64,000 nt of DNA. Origin: Aurantibacter aestuarii (GTDB lineage: Bacteria; Bacteroidota; Bacteroidia; Flavobacteriales; Flavobacteriaceae). Both the position numbers and the translations under genes were made by a program. The stretch covers positions 193,501-257,500 of the forward strand of contig NZ_PXOQ01000009.1 in assembly GCF_003008425.1 (NCBI RefSeq), given 5' to 3'. How positions within the stretch are numbered: position 1 is the stretch's first letter; each line of letters opens with the position of its first letter. Positions 52,982 through 62,456 of the stretch are shown in pieces. The notes under the pieces are model-generated. The model was not told the DNA's origin and did no database searches. It saw only the letters and a program-made list of their open reading frames with translations.

Positions 52982-54291
52982 TGAAAACAGTATTATATAC
53001 CACAATAGCCCTATTAACAAGTCTATCTTTAAGTCTGTTCTACCCTATAGACGGTTACGAAACTACTGGGATAAAACGATTATATCAAATTAAAAAAATG
53101 CAGGATGAAGGTAAAAAATATACCCGTATCCCTTTTGGAGCTTATAAAAAGTTAGAGGATATAAAGCTTAATCTTTTAAATGTAAAAACAGATAGTATTG
53201 AAGATTTATTAAAAGAAGATAAAGAGTTTGTTAGACAAATTAACCAATTAGTTCCAAACTCAGGATATTCAGTATCTGTAATGGATATTACAAATCCCGA
53301 TAAATTGCGTTATGCAGCTTCAAGAGAAAATGTAGGTTACCAACCTGGTAGTGTTGGTAAAATTGCAGTTCTAAATGCTGTTTTTACCGAGCTAGAAAAA
53401 ATTTGTCCGGATTGGGATGAGCGTACTATGTATTTAAGAGATATTAAAGTGTCTTCAAGATATTGGGGAACCGGAGATCACCACACAATCCCTGTATATG
53501 ATATTGAAAAAGATAAATTAGTTAAACGTCAAGTGGTGGCGTCTGATGTGTTTTCTTTATATGAATGGTTAGACCACATGGTGTCTGTTAGTAATAATGG
53601 TGCAGCTAGTGTAATGTATAGAGAAGCTATGTTAATGCGAGCATTTGGTGCTGATTATTTTAATTTAAATGAAGAGAAAGCAGAAGCTTTTTTTAAGAAT
53701 ACCAAAAGAGATTCTTTAACCAATTTAGCAAATATCGTGGTTAATGAGCCTCTACGAAAATTAGGAATTACTGAAGATGAATGGCGTTTAGGAGGCTTGT
53801 TTACAAGACCTGCAGGGAAATATGTTGGTCGTAAAGGCGGAAGTATTGGTACTCCTAAAGGTTTAATGAAATGGTTAGTAAAATTAGAACAAGGTAAAGT
53901 TGTAGACGAAAAGTCGAGCTTAGAGATGAAACGTTTATTATATATTACAGACCGTAGAATACGTTATGCGGCTTCACCTCGATTAGATAGTGCAGCAGTT
54001 TACTTTAAGTCAGGTAGTTTCTATAAGTGCGACCGTAAGAAAAATCCAAACTGTAAAAGTTATGCTGGTAATGTCTTTAATTATATGAATTCTGTAATTA
54101 TCGTAGAACATCCCAACAACACTAAATATATAGTATGTTTAATGTCTAATGTTTTAAATAAAAATTCTGCAGGTGCACATATGTATATGGCCAGTAAAAT
54201 AGACGATTTAATTAATGCAGATAATAAACCTAAAGAAGAAGTTAAATTAGACGAGAATTATAAGGATGCAGATGATGAAGGCGATGATTAA
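52981..54291 (+). CDS. Serine hydrolase of the beta-lactamase/PBP superfamily
   Basis: 436 residues with an N-terminal signal/anchor (MKTVLYTTIALLTSLSLSLF). Active-site elements are SVGK at 124-127 (in YQPGSVGKIAVLNAVF), SNN at 204-206 (MVSVSNNGAAS) and KSG in VYFKSGSFYKC, i.e. SxxK, SxN and KTG-like boxes. The family includes class A beta-lactamases and D,D-peptidases; no substrate can be assigned. The start ATG overlaps the dikinase stop (TAATG), so the two are coupled. It has a highly acidic C terminus (DADDEGDD). It meets the transporter gene tail-to-tail with a four-base overlap of the stops. Confidence 0.82.
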   Translation: MKTVLYTTIALLTSLSLSLFYPIDGYETTGIKRLYQIKKMQDEGKKYTRIPFGAYKKLEDIKLNLLNVKTDSIEDLLKEDKEFVRQINQLVPNSGYSVSVMDITNPDKLRYAASRENVGYQPGSVGKIAVLNAVFTELEKICPDWDERTMYLRDIKVSSRYWGTGDHHTIPVYDIEKDKLVKRQVVASDVFSLYEWLDHMVSVSNNGAASVMYREAMLMRAFGADYFNLNEEKAEAFFKNTKRDSLTNLANIVVNEPLRKLGITEDEWRLGGLFTRPAGKYVGRKGGSIGTPKGLMKWLVKLEQGKVVDEKSSLEMKRLLYITDRRIRYAASPRLDSAAVYFKSGSFYKCDRKKNPNCKSYAGNVFNYMNSVIIVEHPNNTKYIVCLMSNVLNKNSAGAHMYMASKIDDLINADNKPKEEVKLDENYKDADDEGDD

Positions 54292-57125
54292 GTTCTTGTA
54301 GTTCCTGTAATTTTATTTAAAGCTTGAAAGGCTAAATATTTTACGTCACTATTTTTATGCTTTAATAAAGGCTTAATAATAGTGGCGTATTTTTTTTCAT
54401 TTAAATAATACACTAAATTTATGACCTCTAATTTTAATCGTTTACCTCTACTCTTCACCAATAATTTTAGGTAGGCTTTTTCTGAAAGTGTTCTTAATTT
54501 TAAGTTTGTTTTATCCTCTTCATCTTTAACAACATAATATTCTAAAAGCGGAAAAATATTAGTTTTTAATTGATTTTGTAAAAGATTATCTAAAAACTCT
54601 AAAGCATTAATTTTAGCTTCTTTAATATCGCTTAAAATTCCGTGATAACTCATTTCAATATCCGATGAATTATATAAAATACTTAGCAATTTAAAAATGC
54701 ACTTTAAACTATGTAATTCCTGTTCTTTTAAAATATCTAAAATACCCTGGCGCGCAATTAATATTTCAGTAGAAACGTCCGTAGTATTAGCATCGGTATT
54801 ACTTTGCTCTAATGTAAGCTGCAAAGCAGCAATAATACTTAAGGTGTTTTTATAAAATTGACATTCTCTTAGTAGTGCAGATTTTATAACACGTTTATTA
54901 ATATACAAATCTGGTGCTTTTTCTCTCAATTTACTAAGCGCAACAACAGTTTGAACTCTTATACTTACATCTTTCTGTTTTAATAACTTATAAAGTAATT
55001 TGATAGAACTTTGACTCTTAAAGGATTGTATTAATTTTGGAATATTCTTCTTAATATCATCATCCAGATTTTCAATCTCTTTAATCATTAAAAGATTTTC
55101 AGCAATAGCAAGGCCATAGTTTTTTAAAGCTTTAATAGCTATTTTTCGGTGTGGTTTTTCTTTTAAAAATTGTAGTAAACTTGAAATAAATTGTTCATCC
55201 TTTGTTATACCAGCTGCTTTTATGGCATGATTAACAATATAAGGGTCCTTGTTATTAAAGTGAACAGAAATAAAAGAGTAAAATTTTGTAATTCCAGAGT
55301 AGGAAATCGTAATTAAAAGTTCTGCAATAGATTCTTTTCTAGTAAATCCTTCTGGTGTAGATAATTCTTTAACCTTTTCTCCTATTCTTTTTTCTAAATT
55401 ATAGTAGTTGGCTAAAGAATAATTATTTTTAGCATCTTTTGCTAAACAGAGTAAAATTGCATTTGCTAAATAATCATTTTCATGATTTAAGTAACGATTA
55501 AAAATATTCTTATCATCTTTATAAGTATGATGTAATAAGTATTCTAAAACGGAATAAATTAGTGCATCATCATTAATTTGCAACAGCGCCTCTACTTCTT
55601 TGAGAGCTGTATTCTTTTCGTAATTATAAAGTTGATGAATTGCTGCTTTTTTAACCCGATTTGAAGGATGCTTAAGTAGACTTATAATGGAAGTCTTTAG
55701 AGCTTTTAATTTAACTGTATTAATACGATTCAATAACACCAATATATCCTCTTCATCACCAGAATTTATAATGTTTTGGGCTGTTAGGATGGTGGTTTCT
55801 TTTTTTATTTTAAATCGTTTATCAGAATCTGATTTAATTAATGTTTGCTTAATATTCTCTCTGAATGAGTTATAATAAGCTTCACGAAGTTTAAAAATTA
55901 AAACTATCCATATTAATACAAATAATAAGATAATTACAGTAATGTAACTGGTTGGTAAATTCAATTTTCTAATTAAAAATATTAAAAGAAAACCTGCAAT
56001 TCCGGTCGCTACACTATCTACTGCTACATCTATAAATGATTTTGCTTGATTTTTAACCGCCAATGAAATAGGCATAATAGAAAGCTCAAAAGCGGCTTTA
56101 TTTAAGGATTGTTTAAAACTACCATCCAACCCCTTTATAATAACTAAAACCCAAAGCTCTGGAAATGTTAAAAAAAGTAAACTCCCCAAAGCAATACCTA
56201 TAGGTAGAAACAGTAAAGTTGTAGAAACTCCAAATTTGGTAAGTACTCTATTGGTTAGCAAAAGTTGTATACTTAATGCAATAACATTAAAGGTCGAAAA
56301 CCAAAACCCAAAAAACGACGCTAAACTATCGGAGTCTCTAAAAGATCTGTTAGCAAAATCACTAAACTGAAAATCTACTAATTTGGCAACAATTACACTA
56401 ATTCCTGTAATTAATGCTAAATACGTTAAATGTTTAGACTTTAAGATAAGATGAAGTGCAGAGTCACTAACATTTGAAGCGTTACTTTTATGAGTTTTCC
56501 TATCGTAAATACTTAGCTTCCTTAATCTTAGTTTATATATTTTACGAAGGATAGGAATATTAATTAAAATTAAAACAGACGCCAATAACATAACGGCTTT
56601 ATTACCATAGCTTGCGGCGATAATACTAGTTAAATACCCTCCAAAAATACCACCAGCTATAGCACCTGCACCTATAAATCCAAATAAACGCTTAGCTTCT
56701 CTGGTATTAAATACCATATTGGCAAACATCCAAAATTGAGAGGTGGCAATTACAGCAAATAGAGATACAAATAAGTAATAAAAATATAATACAAAATGGT
56801 TTATAATATTAAATTGAAGTAAAACGCTTAATACTAAAAATATCAAACTAAAAATGAGAAGTGCATAAATAGCAACCTTAACAAGTGTATTATTTTTTAA
56901 AATTTTATTATAAAAATAGGTTGTAAGCACAGCAACTAGTGCAACAAGCAAATATGCATAGGGCAAATTATCTGCCCCTAATTGGTTTAAAAACAAAGCG
57001 TTAACTGTAGGTTTAACAATTAACAAAACAGTAATGATAATAAAAATATATAACTGCATTAAAAAAGAGATGGCGATTTCGCCATCTCTTAATCCAAATG
57101 TTTTATAAAGAATGTTTTTTAACAA
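54288..57125 (-). CDS. ATP/ADP-translocase-like (NTT/TLC) transporter with HEAT-repeat domain
   Basis: 945 residues: about 12 membrane helices in the first 420 residues and a long alpha-helical HEAT-like domain in the rest (repeats such as KTSIISLLKHPSNRVKKAAI and KDPYIVNHAIKAAGITKDEQF). The membrane part shows MFANMVFNTREAKRLFGFIGAGAIAGGIFGGYL and IIKGLDGSFKQSLNKAAFELSIMPI, which match the MFS-like nucleotide transporters of the Npt/TLC family known from intracellular bacteria and plastids. In free-living Bacteroidota such fusions are common but uncharacterised. Whether ATP is moved is not proven. It follows a serine hydrolase gene by 15 bases. Confidence 0.8.
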   Translation of the reverse strand: MLKNILYKTFGLRDGEIAISFLMQLYIFIIITVLLIVKPTVNALFLNQLGADNLPYAYLLVALVAVLTTYFYNKILKNNTLVKVAIYALLIFSLIFLVLSVLLQFNIINHFVLYFYYLFVSLFAVIATSQFWMFANMVFNTREAKRLFGFIGAGAIAGGIFGGYLTSIIAASYGNKAVMLLASVLILINIPILRKIYKLRLRKLSIYDRKTHKSNASNVSDSALHLILKSKHLTYLALITGISVIVAKLVDFQFSDFANRSFRDSDSLASFFGFWFSTFNVIALSIQLLLTNRVLTKFGVSTTLLFLPIGIALGSLLFLTFPELWVLVIIKGLDGSFKQSLNKAAFELSIMPISLAVKNQAKSFIDVAVDSVATGIAGFLLIFLIRKLNLPTSYITVIILLFVLIWIVLIFKLREAYYNSFRENIKQTLIKSDSDKRFKIKKETTILTAQNIINSGDEEDILVLLNRINTVKLKALKTSIISLLKHPSNRVKKAAIHQLYNYEKNTALKEVEALLQINDDALIYSVLEYLLHHTYKDDKNIFNRYLNHENDYLANAILLCLAKDAKNNYSLANYYNLEKRIGEKVKELSTPEGFTRKESIAELLITISYSGITKFYSFISVHFNNKDPYIVNHAIKAAGITKDEQFISSLLQFLKEKPHRKIAIKALKNYGLAIAENLLMIKEIENLDDDIKKNIPKLIQSFKSQSSIKLLYKLLKQKDVSIRVQTVVALSKLREKAPDLYINKRVIKSALLRECQFYKNTLSIIAALQLTLEQSNTDANTTDVSTEILIARQGILDILKEQELHSLKCIFKLLSILYNSSDIEMSYHGILSDIKEAKINALEFLDNLLQNQLKTNIFPLLEYYVVKDEEDKTNLKLRTLSEKAYLKLLVKSRGKRLKLEVINLVYYLNEKKYATIIKPLLKHKNSDVKYLAFQALNKITGTTRT

Positions 57126-57140
57126 ATCTAGAAGTGATAA

Positions 57141-58055
57141 TTATTTTATCAAAATACGAGATTTTTTTAAGACTCTATCTAAAGGTTTTACTAAATTTCT
57201 TATAATTTGTTCACCATTAGCATCATCTACTAAAGCAACAATAACATATTTTCTGTCTGGACCCCAAACTAATGCAGAGTCTGAATGATAGTTTTTCCAA
57301 GAACCAGATTTTCTATAAACATCTGCAGCTGGTGCAATTTGGTCTAAAGTATTTACAAATTTGTGGTGTAAATCAGGGTCCTTCATAATTTTAAGCATTT
57401 CTTTAGAACGCTTATCATTAATTAAGTTTCCAATAGCTAACTGATAATAAAAACTACAAACCTGTTTGGTTGTGGCTGCATGACTTAATCCTTTCATTGG
57501 ATCTGGATAACGTGCTCCGCTTGCTGCATAGCGCTTTCCAACCCAAAGTCCTCCTCCAACTTCTTCATCATAAAGCTTATGTTTAGGAGCTCTAAGTACA
57601 GATTCTATTTTTTTATAACCAACTCGATCAATCATACGTGTAGTTGCCTGATTGTTAGATTTACTAATCATTAAACGCATGTCTTGTCTAATGTTTTTAG
57701 TGTCTTTCAGTTCACCTTTGTCAATAGCATCCATAGCTGCTAATAACACTGCGATTTTAGGTAAACTTGCAGCATACATCATATGTTCATCATTAATACC
57801 AGCATACTTAATATCGTTTTCATTACTTAAATCAACTATACCAAGAGACAATTTTTTTCTAGAAATTAAAGCTTTCCAAACTGGATTTTTATAAATTTCT
57901 TGGTCTAATAATGCTTGTAAACCTCTATCTTGCAGATCCGAAATTGGAATTGGCGAAACAGAATTTACACATGGTAGTTCGTTTTGACTATTTGTAATAT
58001 TTGAGAACAATAAAGTAGCAAATAGTAGGCTAAATACATTAAGTTTGAAGGTCAT
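57141..58055 (-). CDS. Class A beta-lactamase-related serine hydrolase
   Basis: 304 residues with a signal peptide (cleaved near TNSQ). SLPK at 97-100 (MMYAASLPKIAVLLAAM), SNN at 133-135 (MISKSNNQATTRMI) and KSG at 249-251 (YRKSGSWKNY) match SxxK/SxN/KTG. The fold is class A beta-lactamase-like, yet the Glu166 region of true beta-lactamases is not clear, so a peptidase or other hydrolase role is as likely. It precedes the NTT-like transporter by 15 bases and is divergent from the DUF3817 gene. It resembles the hydrolase at 52981 in fold and motif set. Confidence 0.85.
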   Translation of the reverse strand: MTFKLNVFSLLFATLLFSNITNSQNELPCVNSVSPIPISDLQDRGLQALLDQEIYKNPVWKALISRKKLSLGIVDLSNENDIKYAGINDEHMMYAASLPKIAVLLAAMDAIDKGELKDTKNIRQDMRLMISKSNNQATTRMIDRVGYKKIESVLRAPKHKLYDEEVGGGLWVGKRYAASGARYPDPMKGLSHAATTKQVCSFYYQLAIGNLINDKRSKEMLKIMKDPDLHHKFVNTLDQIAPAADVYRKSGSWKNYHSDSALVWGPDRKYVIVALVDDANGEQIIRNLVKPLDRVLKKSRILIK

Positions 58056-58095
58056 AAATTTGATTTCGGAAAAAATTAATTTATTTGTTTTGATA

Positions 58096-58362
58096 ATGGT
58101 TTTATTTTTTAGATTAATAGCTTTTTTAGAAGGATTATCCTATCTGTTATTGGTTGCGGCAGCAATATATAAACGTACTCATGGTAATGAATATTTTGTA
58201 AAACTGTTAGGTATGCCGCATGGTATTTTATTTGTTTTATACATTATATTTGCAATTGTTCTAAAACCTCACTATAAATGGGATTCAAAAACTTTAGGTA
58301 TTGTTCTAATTGCATCAGTATTACCATTTGGAACGTTTTATATAGAAAAAAAGTATCTGTAA
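58096..58362 (+). CDS. DUF3817-family small membrane protein
   Basis: 88 residues from ATG 58096 with three membrane helices. FFRLIAFLEGLSYLLLVAAAIYKR and MPHGILFVLYIIFAIVL fit the DUF3817 family of unknown function. TTG starts at 58045 and 58060 would add up to 17 residues; 58045 would also overlap the divergent hydrolase start, so I prefer the ATG. Function unknown. Confidence 0.75.
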   Translation: MVLFFRLIAFLEGLSYLLLVAAAIYKRTHGNEYFVKLLGMPHGILFVLYIIFAIVLKPHYKWDSKTLGIVLIASVLPFGTFYIEKKYL

Positions 58363-58504
58363 CACTTAATTTCTTTACTAATTTAGTCGTAACAAAAGGA
58401 TTTACCTTACAAAATAACTGAGCAAATTTAATTTAAAAAACAATACAAAAACATTTTTTGAATAAATTTAACTATTTGCACCTTAGAAGGTTAAGCTTTT
58501 AGAT

Positions 58505-58900
58505 TTATAGTTTTGATTCTAATCGATCTTTTACAAATTCAACTCTGGTTTTTCCGTGTGGTTTTGGAACACCATTTTCATCTACATTAACCATAATTAT
58601 TTGGTCTACAGTAATTATAGTTTCTCGGGTCATTTTATTTCTAACCTCACACTTTAATGTTAAAGAGGTTTTTCCAAATTTAATTACTTCTATCCCAATT
58701 TCTACAATGTCACCTTGTTTAGCCGAACTCATAAAATTAATTTCGGACATAAATTTTGTGACCACTCTAGAATGATCAAATTGAATTATAGTATAAAGCG
58801 CAGCTTCCTCATCTATCCAAGCTAAAAGTCGGCCACCAAATAAAGTACCACTTGGATTTAAATCTTCTGGTTTTACCCATTTTCTGGTATGAAATCTCAT
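58505..58900 (-). CDS. Acyl-CoA thioesterase (hotdog fold, YciA-like)
   Basis: 131 residues, starting at the ATG at 58900. A TTG/ATG seven codons upstream is less likely because the family begins near MRFHTRKWVKPEDLN. Single hotdog domain: GTLFGGRLLAWIDEEAALYT (the central helix with catalytic Asp), then FVVTKFMSEINFM-like strand and EVIKFGKTSLTLKCEV. It hydrolyses medium- or long-chain acyl-CoA in the cytosol. Monocistronic. Confidence 0.85.
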   Translation of the reverse strand: MRFHTRKWVKPEDLNPSGTLFGGRLLAWIDEEAALYTIIQFDHSRVVTKFMSEINFMSSAKQGDIVEIGIEVIKFGKTSLTLKCEVRNKMTRETIITVDQIIMVNVDENGVPKPHGKTRVEFVKDRLESKL

Positions 58901-59021
58901 ATTTATTAGTATTTGTAACAAAAATACGTTTTCATAACTTGTTTATAACTCTATTAAAAGATAATTTATCTATAACAAAATAGACCATTTTTATATTTAA
59001 TTTTAGTAAAAACATATTGTT

Positions 59022-59432
59022 ATGGAAAATAGAAACCCTAAAATTTTGAGTTTACGACCATTAATTTTAAATGCAAAAGTTAATGACCAAATGAAAGCGG
59101 AAGAACAATTCCAAAATGCTACATTACGACCAATTATTAAATTTCAAAATGATTTAATTCTTGAAGTGTTTCGAAATTATGTAAAAAAACACAAAAATGT
59201 ATTTTATGAAAAAACGCTTGAGAATAGACTGAAATATATCGATACAGCAATAACTAAAGATATCAAGTTTAGAAATGCGTTAAAAGGTATGGTTATAGGC
59301 CACTTTACATTAAGTGAATATAAGGAGTATATAAAAAATTCTTCAGCCTTAAATAAACGCATGATGAATTTGGTTAAGCAACGTTTACAAGATCAAATTC
59401 AATTATTAGAAATGCCCTTAGTGGATTTATAA
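59022..59432 (+). CDS. Hypothetical protein
   Basis: 136 residues, soluble, basic and mostly helical, with no signal peptide. It starts MENRNPKILSLRPLILN and includes DIKFRNALKGMVIGHFTLSEYKEYIKN and a C-terminal amphipathic helix. It has the look of a Flavobacteriaceae-restricted conserved protein. Function unknown. A strong terminator follows, so it is an autonomous gene. Confidence 0.65.
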   Translation: MENRNPKILSLRPLILNAKVNDQMKAEEQFQNATLRPIIKFQNDLILEVFRNYVKKHKNVFYEKTLENRLKYIDTAITKDIKFRNALKGMVIGHFTLSEYKEYIKNSSALNKRMMNLVKQRLQDQIQLLEMPLVDL

Positions 59433-59437
59433 ATAAA

Positions 59438-59473
59438 AAAAAGCCTCAATACATAACATTGAGGCTTTTTTTA
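59438..59473. terminator. Bidirectional terminator
   Basis: AAAAAAGCCTCAAT (59438-59451) pairs with ATTGAGGCTTTTTT (59459-59472) around a 7-base loop, between the convergent hypothetical gene and M16 peptidase gene. Confidence 0.9.
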
Positions 59474-59484
59474 TTTGTGTTTAA

Positions 59485-62325
59485 TTATTTTTTATTGCCA
59501 AAAATATCTAATTCAATAACATTTTTGCCTAATTTTTTAATGTCTTCAAATTGAGTCGCTTTATCTCCAACGACCACATAAATCATATCTTTTTCATTTA
59601 GATACTTATTAATTACGTTTTTATAATCTGATAAACTCATATTAACTAACTCATTTTGCTTTTTAACTAAAAAATCATCTGGCTTATTATACTTGGTAAT
59701 TTCTTGTAACATTCCAATCTTAGCTCCAAGACTTTCATAAGCTCGGGTTTGACTTTTTAAAACTTTGTTTTTAGTTAATTCTACTTCTGTATCAGAAAAA
59801 TTTTCAGCATAATTAGACAGCATGTCTTTAATAATTTCTAATGATTTTAACGTTGCATTAGCTCTTACACTGGTTCTTACAGTAAATGTTGCAACTTCTT
59901 TAGTCGTTCCAATTGAAGAATAAGCACCATAGGTATATCCTTTACCAATTCTTAGAGTCTGAAATAATTGACCGCTAGACCCGCCACCAATAATTTCATT
60001 AGCAAAACCTAATTTATTAGCATCTTCATTAGTCTCAGACAAAGCTAACTTACCAATATATAAAACCGATTGTTTAGCATCTGGAACATCTATAAAATAT
60101 AAAGTGTTTGCTTTGTCTTGTTCAGGCACTTTAAAGTTTTGGATGTCTTTAACTGGATTTTTCCAATCATTTAATACAGAAATGGCATCTAAAGTTTGAG
60201 ATTTGCCAATTGCTCCTGCCACATGAAAGTGAGCATTTTTAGGAGATAACTGTGTGTAATAGGTTTTTAAGTCCTCCATATTAATACGTCCAGTAGTTTC
60301 CAAAGTTCCTGAAGAAGGAATCCCAAAAGGATGATTTGTTCCGTATAATAACGTATTGAAATTTGAAGCTGCAATAAAACTAGGGTTGGCTTCTCTACCT
60401 TTAATACTAGTTTCTAAAGCTAATTTTAAACGTGAGTATTCTTTTTCATCCCAGCGTGGCTCTAAAATAATTTCTTTAACCAGCGCCATAGTTTCTTTAA
60501 AGTTCTTAGTCAAACAAGATCCCGTAATATGAAAATCTTCATTTGTGGTGTACATTCCTATAGATGCTCCTAATAAACCTATAGCCTCTTCTAAATCCGC
60601 TGGGCTTTTAGTTTTGGTACCTTGCATTAATAAATCGCTTAATAAGCTAGAAACTCCAGATTTATCTAATGGCTCCATAAATTGACCACCAGGAATTGTA
60701 ATATCAAATTGCACTAATGGAACTTCATTATTTTCTATACCAACAACTTTAATTCCGTTATCTAACTGACCCTTCCAAAGTTCTGGAGTATTAAATAGTG
60801 GTAATTCTCCAAAATCTGGCTCACTCCTATCAAACTTGCTAGGTGTTTTTTCATATACCGCTTCTTCTCCCTGACTCACTTCTTCATTAGCAACATCTTT
60901 TTTAACTTCTTCAATCCAAACACTTGCCTCTTTAGCATCTGTTATTGCTAAATCAAGTTGTCCTTTAGGCACCACGCTTGTCATGACGTATTTTTTATTT
61001 TTTAAATACTTATTATAAACGCGCATCACATCTTCCGCAGTCACATCATTTGTAAACTTTGCTTTTTGTGTAATGTAACTTGGTTCTCCAATAAATTCAT
61101 TATCCTGAACCAATTGAAACGCTTTATTTAGCACAGTACTAACGCCACGATATAAATTTGTTTCTTGTTCCGCCTTTATACGTTTTAAATCTTTTTCATT
61201 AACCCCATTATTTTCAAAACGCTCTAGACCTTTATTGATAGCTACTTTTACACTATCTAAATCTACATTTTCATTGGCACGAACTCTAAAGACAAATTCA
61301 CCTGCAAGTTCACTACTATTGTTATAACTACTAATATTAGGAGCTAATTTTTCTTCTTCTACAATAACATTATATAAAGGAGCTTTTTTACTACCAGACA
61401 ATAATTGACCTAGAATACTTAAAGCATAACTGTCTTTATGATAGTTTTCTACTGTTGGATACACCATTCTTAACTCTGGAAGTTTAGCAAAATTATCTTC
61501 AAAGTACAGAGATTTGTTATTTATAAGTGTTACAGGCTTAGGGTTTAGAGGTTTTACTGCTGGACCACTTGGAATTTCCCCAAACCACTTTTTTACTAAT
61601 TTTTTTGTTTCGGCAATATCAATATCTCCTGCAATAACTAACGAAGCATTACTTGCACCATAATATTGCTTATAAAATGTTTTGACATCTTCCAATGTAG
61701 CTGCCTGTAAATCTGGCAAAGATCCAATAACCGTCCAACTGTATGGATGACCTTCTGGATATAGGTTTTTTCTTATAATTTCATCGGTATAACCATAAGC
61801 TGCGTTATCTACACGTTGACGTTTTTCATTTTTCACCACTTGTTTTTCACGTTCTAAAGCAGCTTCAGTTACCGTATTTAACATATATCCAAAACGATCT
61901 GAATCAATCCATAAAATTTTCTCGAACGCATCCTTAGGTACAACTTCATAATATACGGTATAGTCATTAGACGTTCCACCGTTTCTGCTTCCACCCCACT
62001 CTGGAATCATTTTTCTGTTAGCTCCAACAGGTGTATTTTCAGAATCATTAAAACTCATATGCTCAAAAAAGTGAGCAAAGCCAGTTTTTCCAGGTTCTTC
62101 TCGATTAGAACCTACATGCATTAAAGTGGCTACAGCTACAATAGGATCACTTTTATCCACATGAAGGATGACTTCTAGACCGTTATCTAAGGTAAATTTT
62201 TCATAATCTATTTTAAACTCTGTTTCAGTTTCTGCGGTTGTTTCGCTCATAGTTTTGTTTTGGTTATTTGTACATGATAAAATGGCCAAAAATACTAGTG
62301 CAGTCGATATTTTTTTATACATCAT
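59485..62325 (-). CDS. M16-family zinc metallopeptidase lipoprotein
   Basis: 946 residues with a lipoprotein signal (MMYKKISTALVFLAILSC). Two M16 halves: the active N-terminal one has the inverted zinc motif HFFEH (in GFAHFFEHMSFN) with a downstream Glu in ALEREKQVVKNEKRQR, and the C-terminal half (from about 520) is the inactive clam-shell lid with RxxxY-type residues (FQTLRIGKGYTYGAYS). Such envelope proteases degrade small peptides. The start is ambiguous between two adjacent ATG codons. It is transcribed alone. Confidence 0.92.
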   Translation of the reverse strand: MMYKKISTALVFLAILSCTNNQNKTMSETTAETETEFKIDYEKFTLDNGLEVILHVDKSDPIVAVATLMHVGSNREEPGKTGFAHFFEHMSFNDSENTPVGANRKMIPEWGGSRNGGTSNDYTVYYEVVPKDAFEKILWIDSDRFGYMLNTVTEAALEREKQVVKNEKRQRVDNAAYGYTDEIIRKNLYPEGHPYSWTVIGSLPDLQAATLEDVKTFYKQYYGASNASLVIAGDIDIAETKKLVKKWFGEIPSGPAVKPLNPKPVTLINNKSLYFEDNFAKLPELRMVYPTVENYHKDSYALSILGQLLSGSKKAPLYNVIVEEEKLAPNISSYNNSSELAGEFVFRVRANENVDLDSVKVAINKGLERFENNGVNEKDLKRIKAEQETNLYRGVSTVLNKAFQLVQDNEFIGEPSYITQKAKFTNDVTAEDVMRVYNKYLKNKKYVMTSVVPKGQLDLAITDAKEASVWIEEVKKDVANEEVSQGEEAVYEKTPSKFDRSEPDFGELPLFNTPELWKGQLDNGIKVVGIENNEVPLVQFDITIPGGQFMEPLDKSGVSSLLSDLLMQGTKTKSPADLEEAIGLLGASIGMYTTNEDFHITGSCLTKNFKETMALVKEIILEPRWDEKEYSRLKLALETSIKGREANPSFIAASNFNTLLYGTNHPFGIPSSGTLETTGRINMEDLKTYYTQLSPKNAHFHVAGAIGKSQTLDAISVLNDWKNPVKDIQNFKVPEQDKANTLYFIDVPDAKQSVLYIGKLALSETNEDANKLGFANEIIGGGSSGQLFQTLRIGKGYTYGAYSSIGTTKEVATFTVRTSVRANATLKSLEIIKDMLSNYAENFSDTEVELTKNKVLKSQTRAYESLGAKIGMLQEITKYNKPDDFLVKKQNELVNMSLSDYKNVINKYLNEKDMIYVVVGDKATQFEDIKKLGKNVIELDIFGNKK

Positions 62326-62427
62326 ATAAATTTATTTTAGTGTTATAAAGTTATCATTTTAAGATTTAATAATTAACATTATATAATTTTTAACATCTGT
62401 TTTACTCACGATTACACAAATAAACCA

Positions 62428-62451
62428 TACATTTGAAACGTTCATTTCAAA
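62428..62451 (+). promoter_or_regulatory. -7 box overlapped by TetR operator
   Basis: TACATTTG (62428-62435) matches the -7 consensus, and the inverted repeat TTTGAAA-CGTTCA-TTTCAAA (62432-62451) overlaps it and reaches to five bases before the repressor ATG. A near-identical palindrome precedes the SDR gene, so both are probably repressed by the TetR protein. Confidence 0.65.
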
Positions 62452-62456
62452 TAAAA

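Noticed and set aside
58045-58095. Upstream TTG starts for the DUF3817 gene
   Set aside because: They would overlap the divergent hydrolase start and add residues before helix 1 that the family does not need.
62433-62456. TTG start for the TetR gene at 62433
   Set aside because: It lies inside the inverted repeat and -7 box, so it would be untranscribed or operator DNA.
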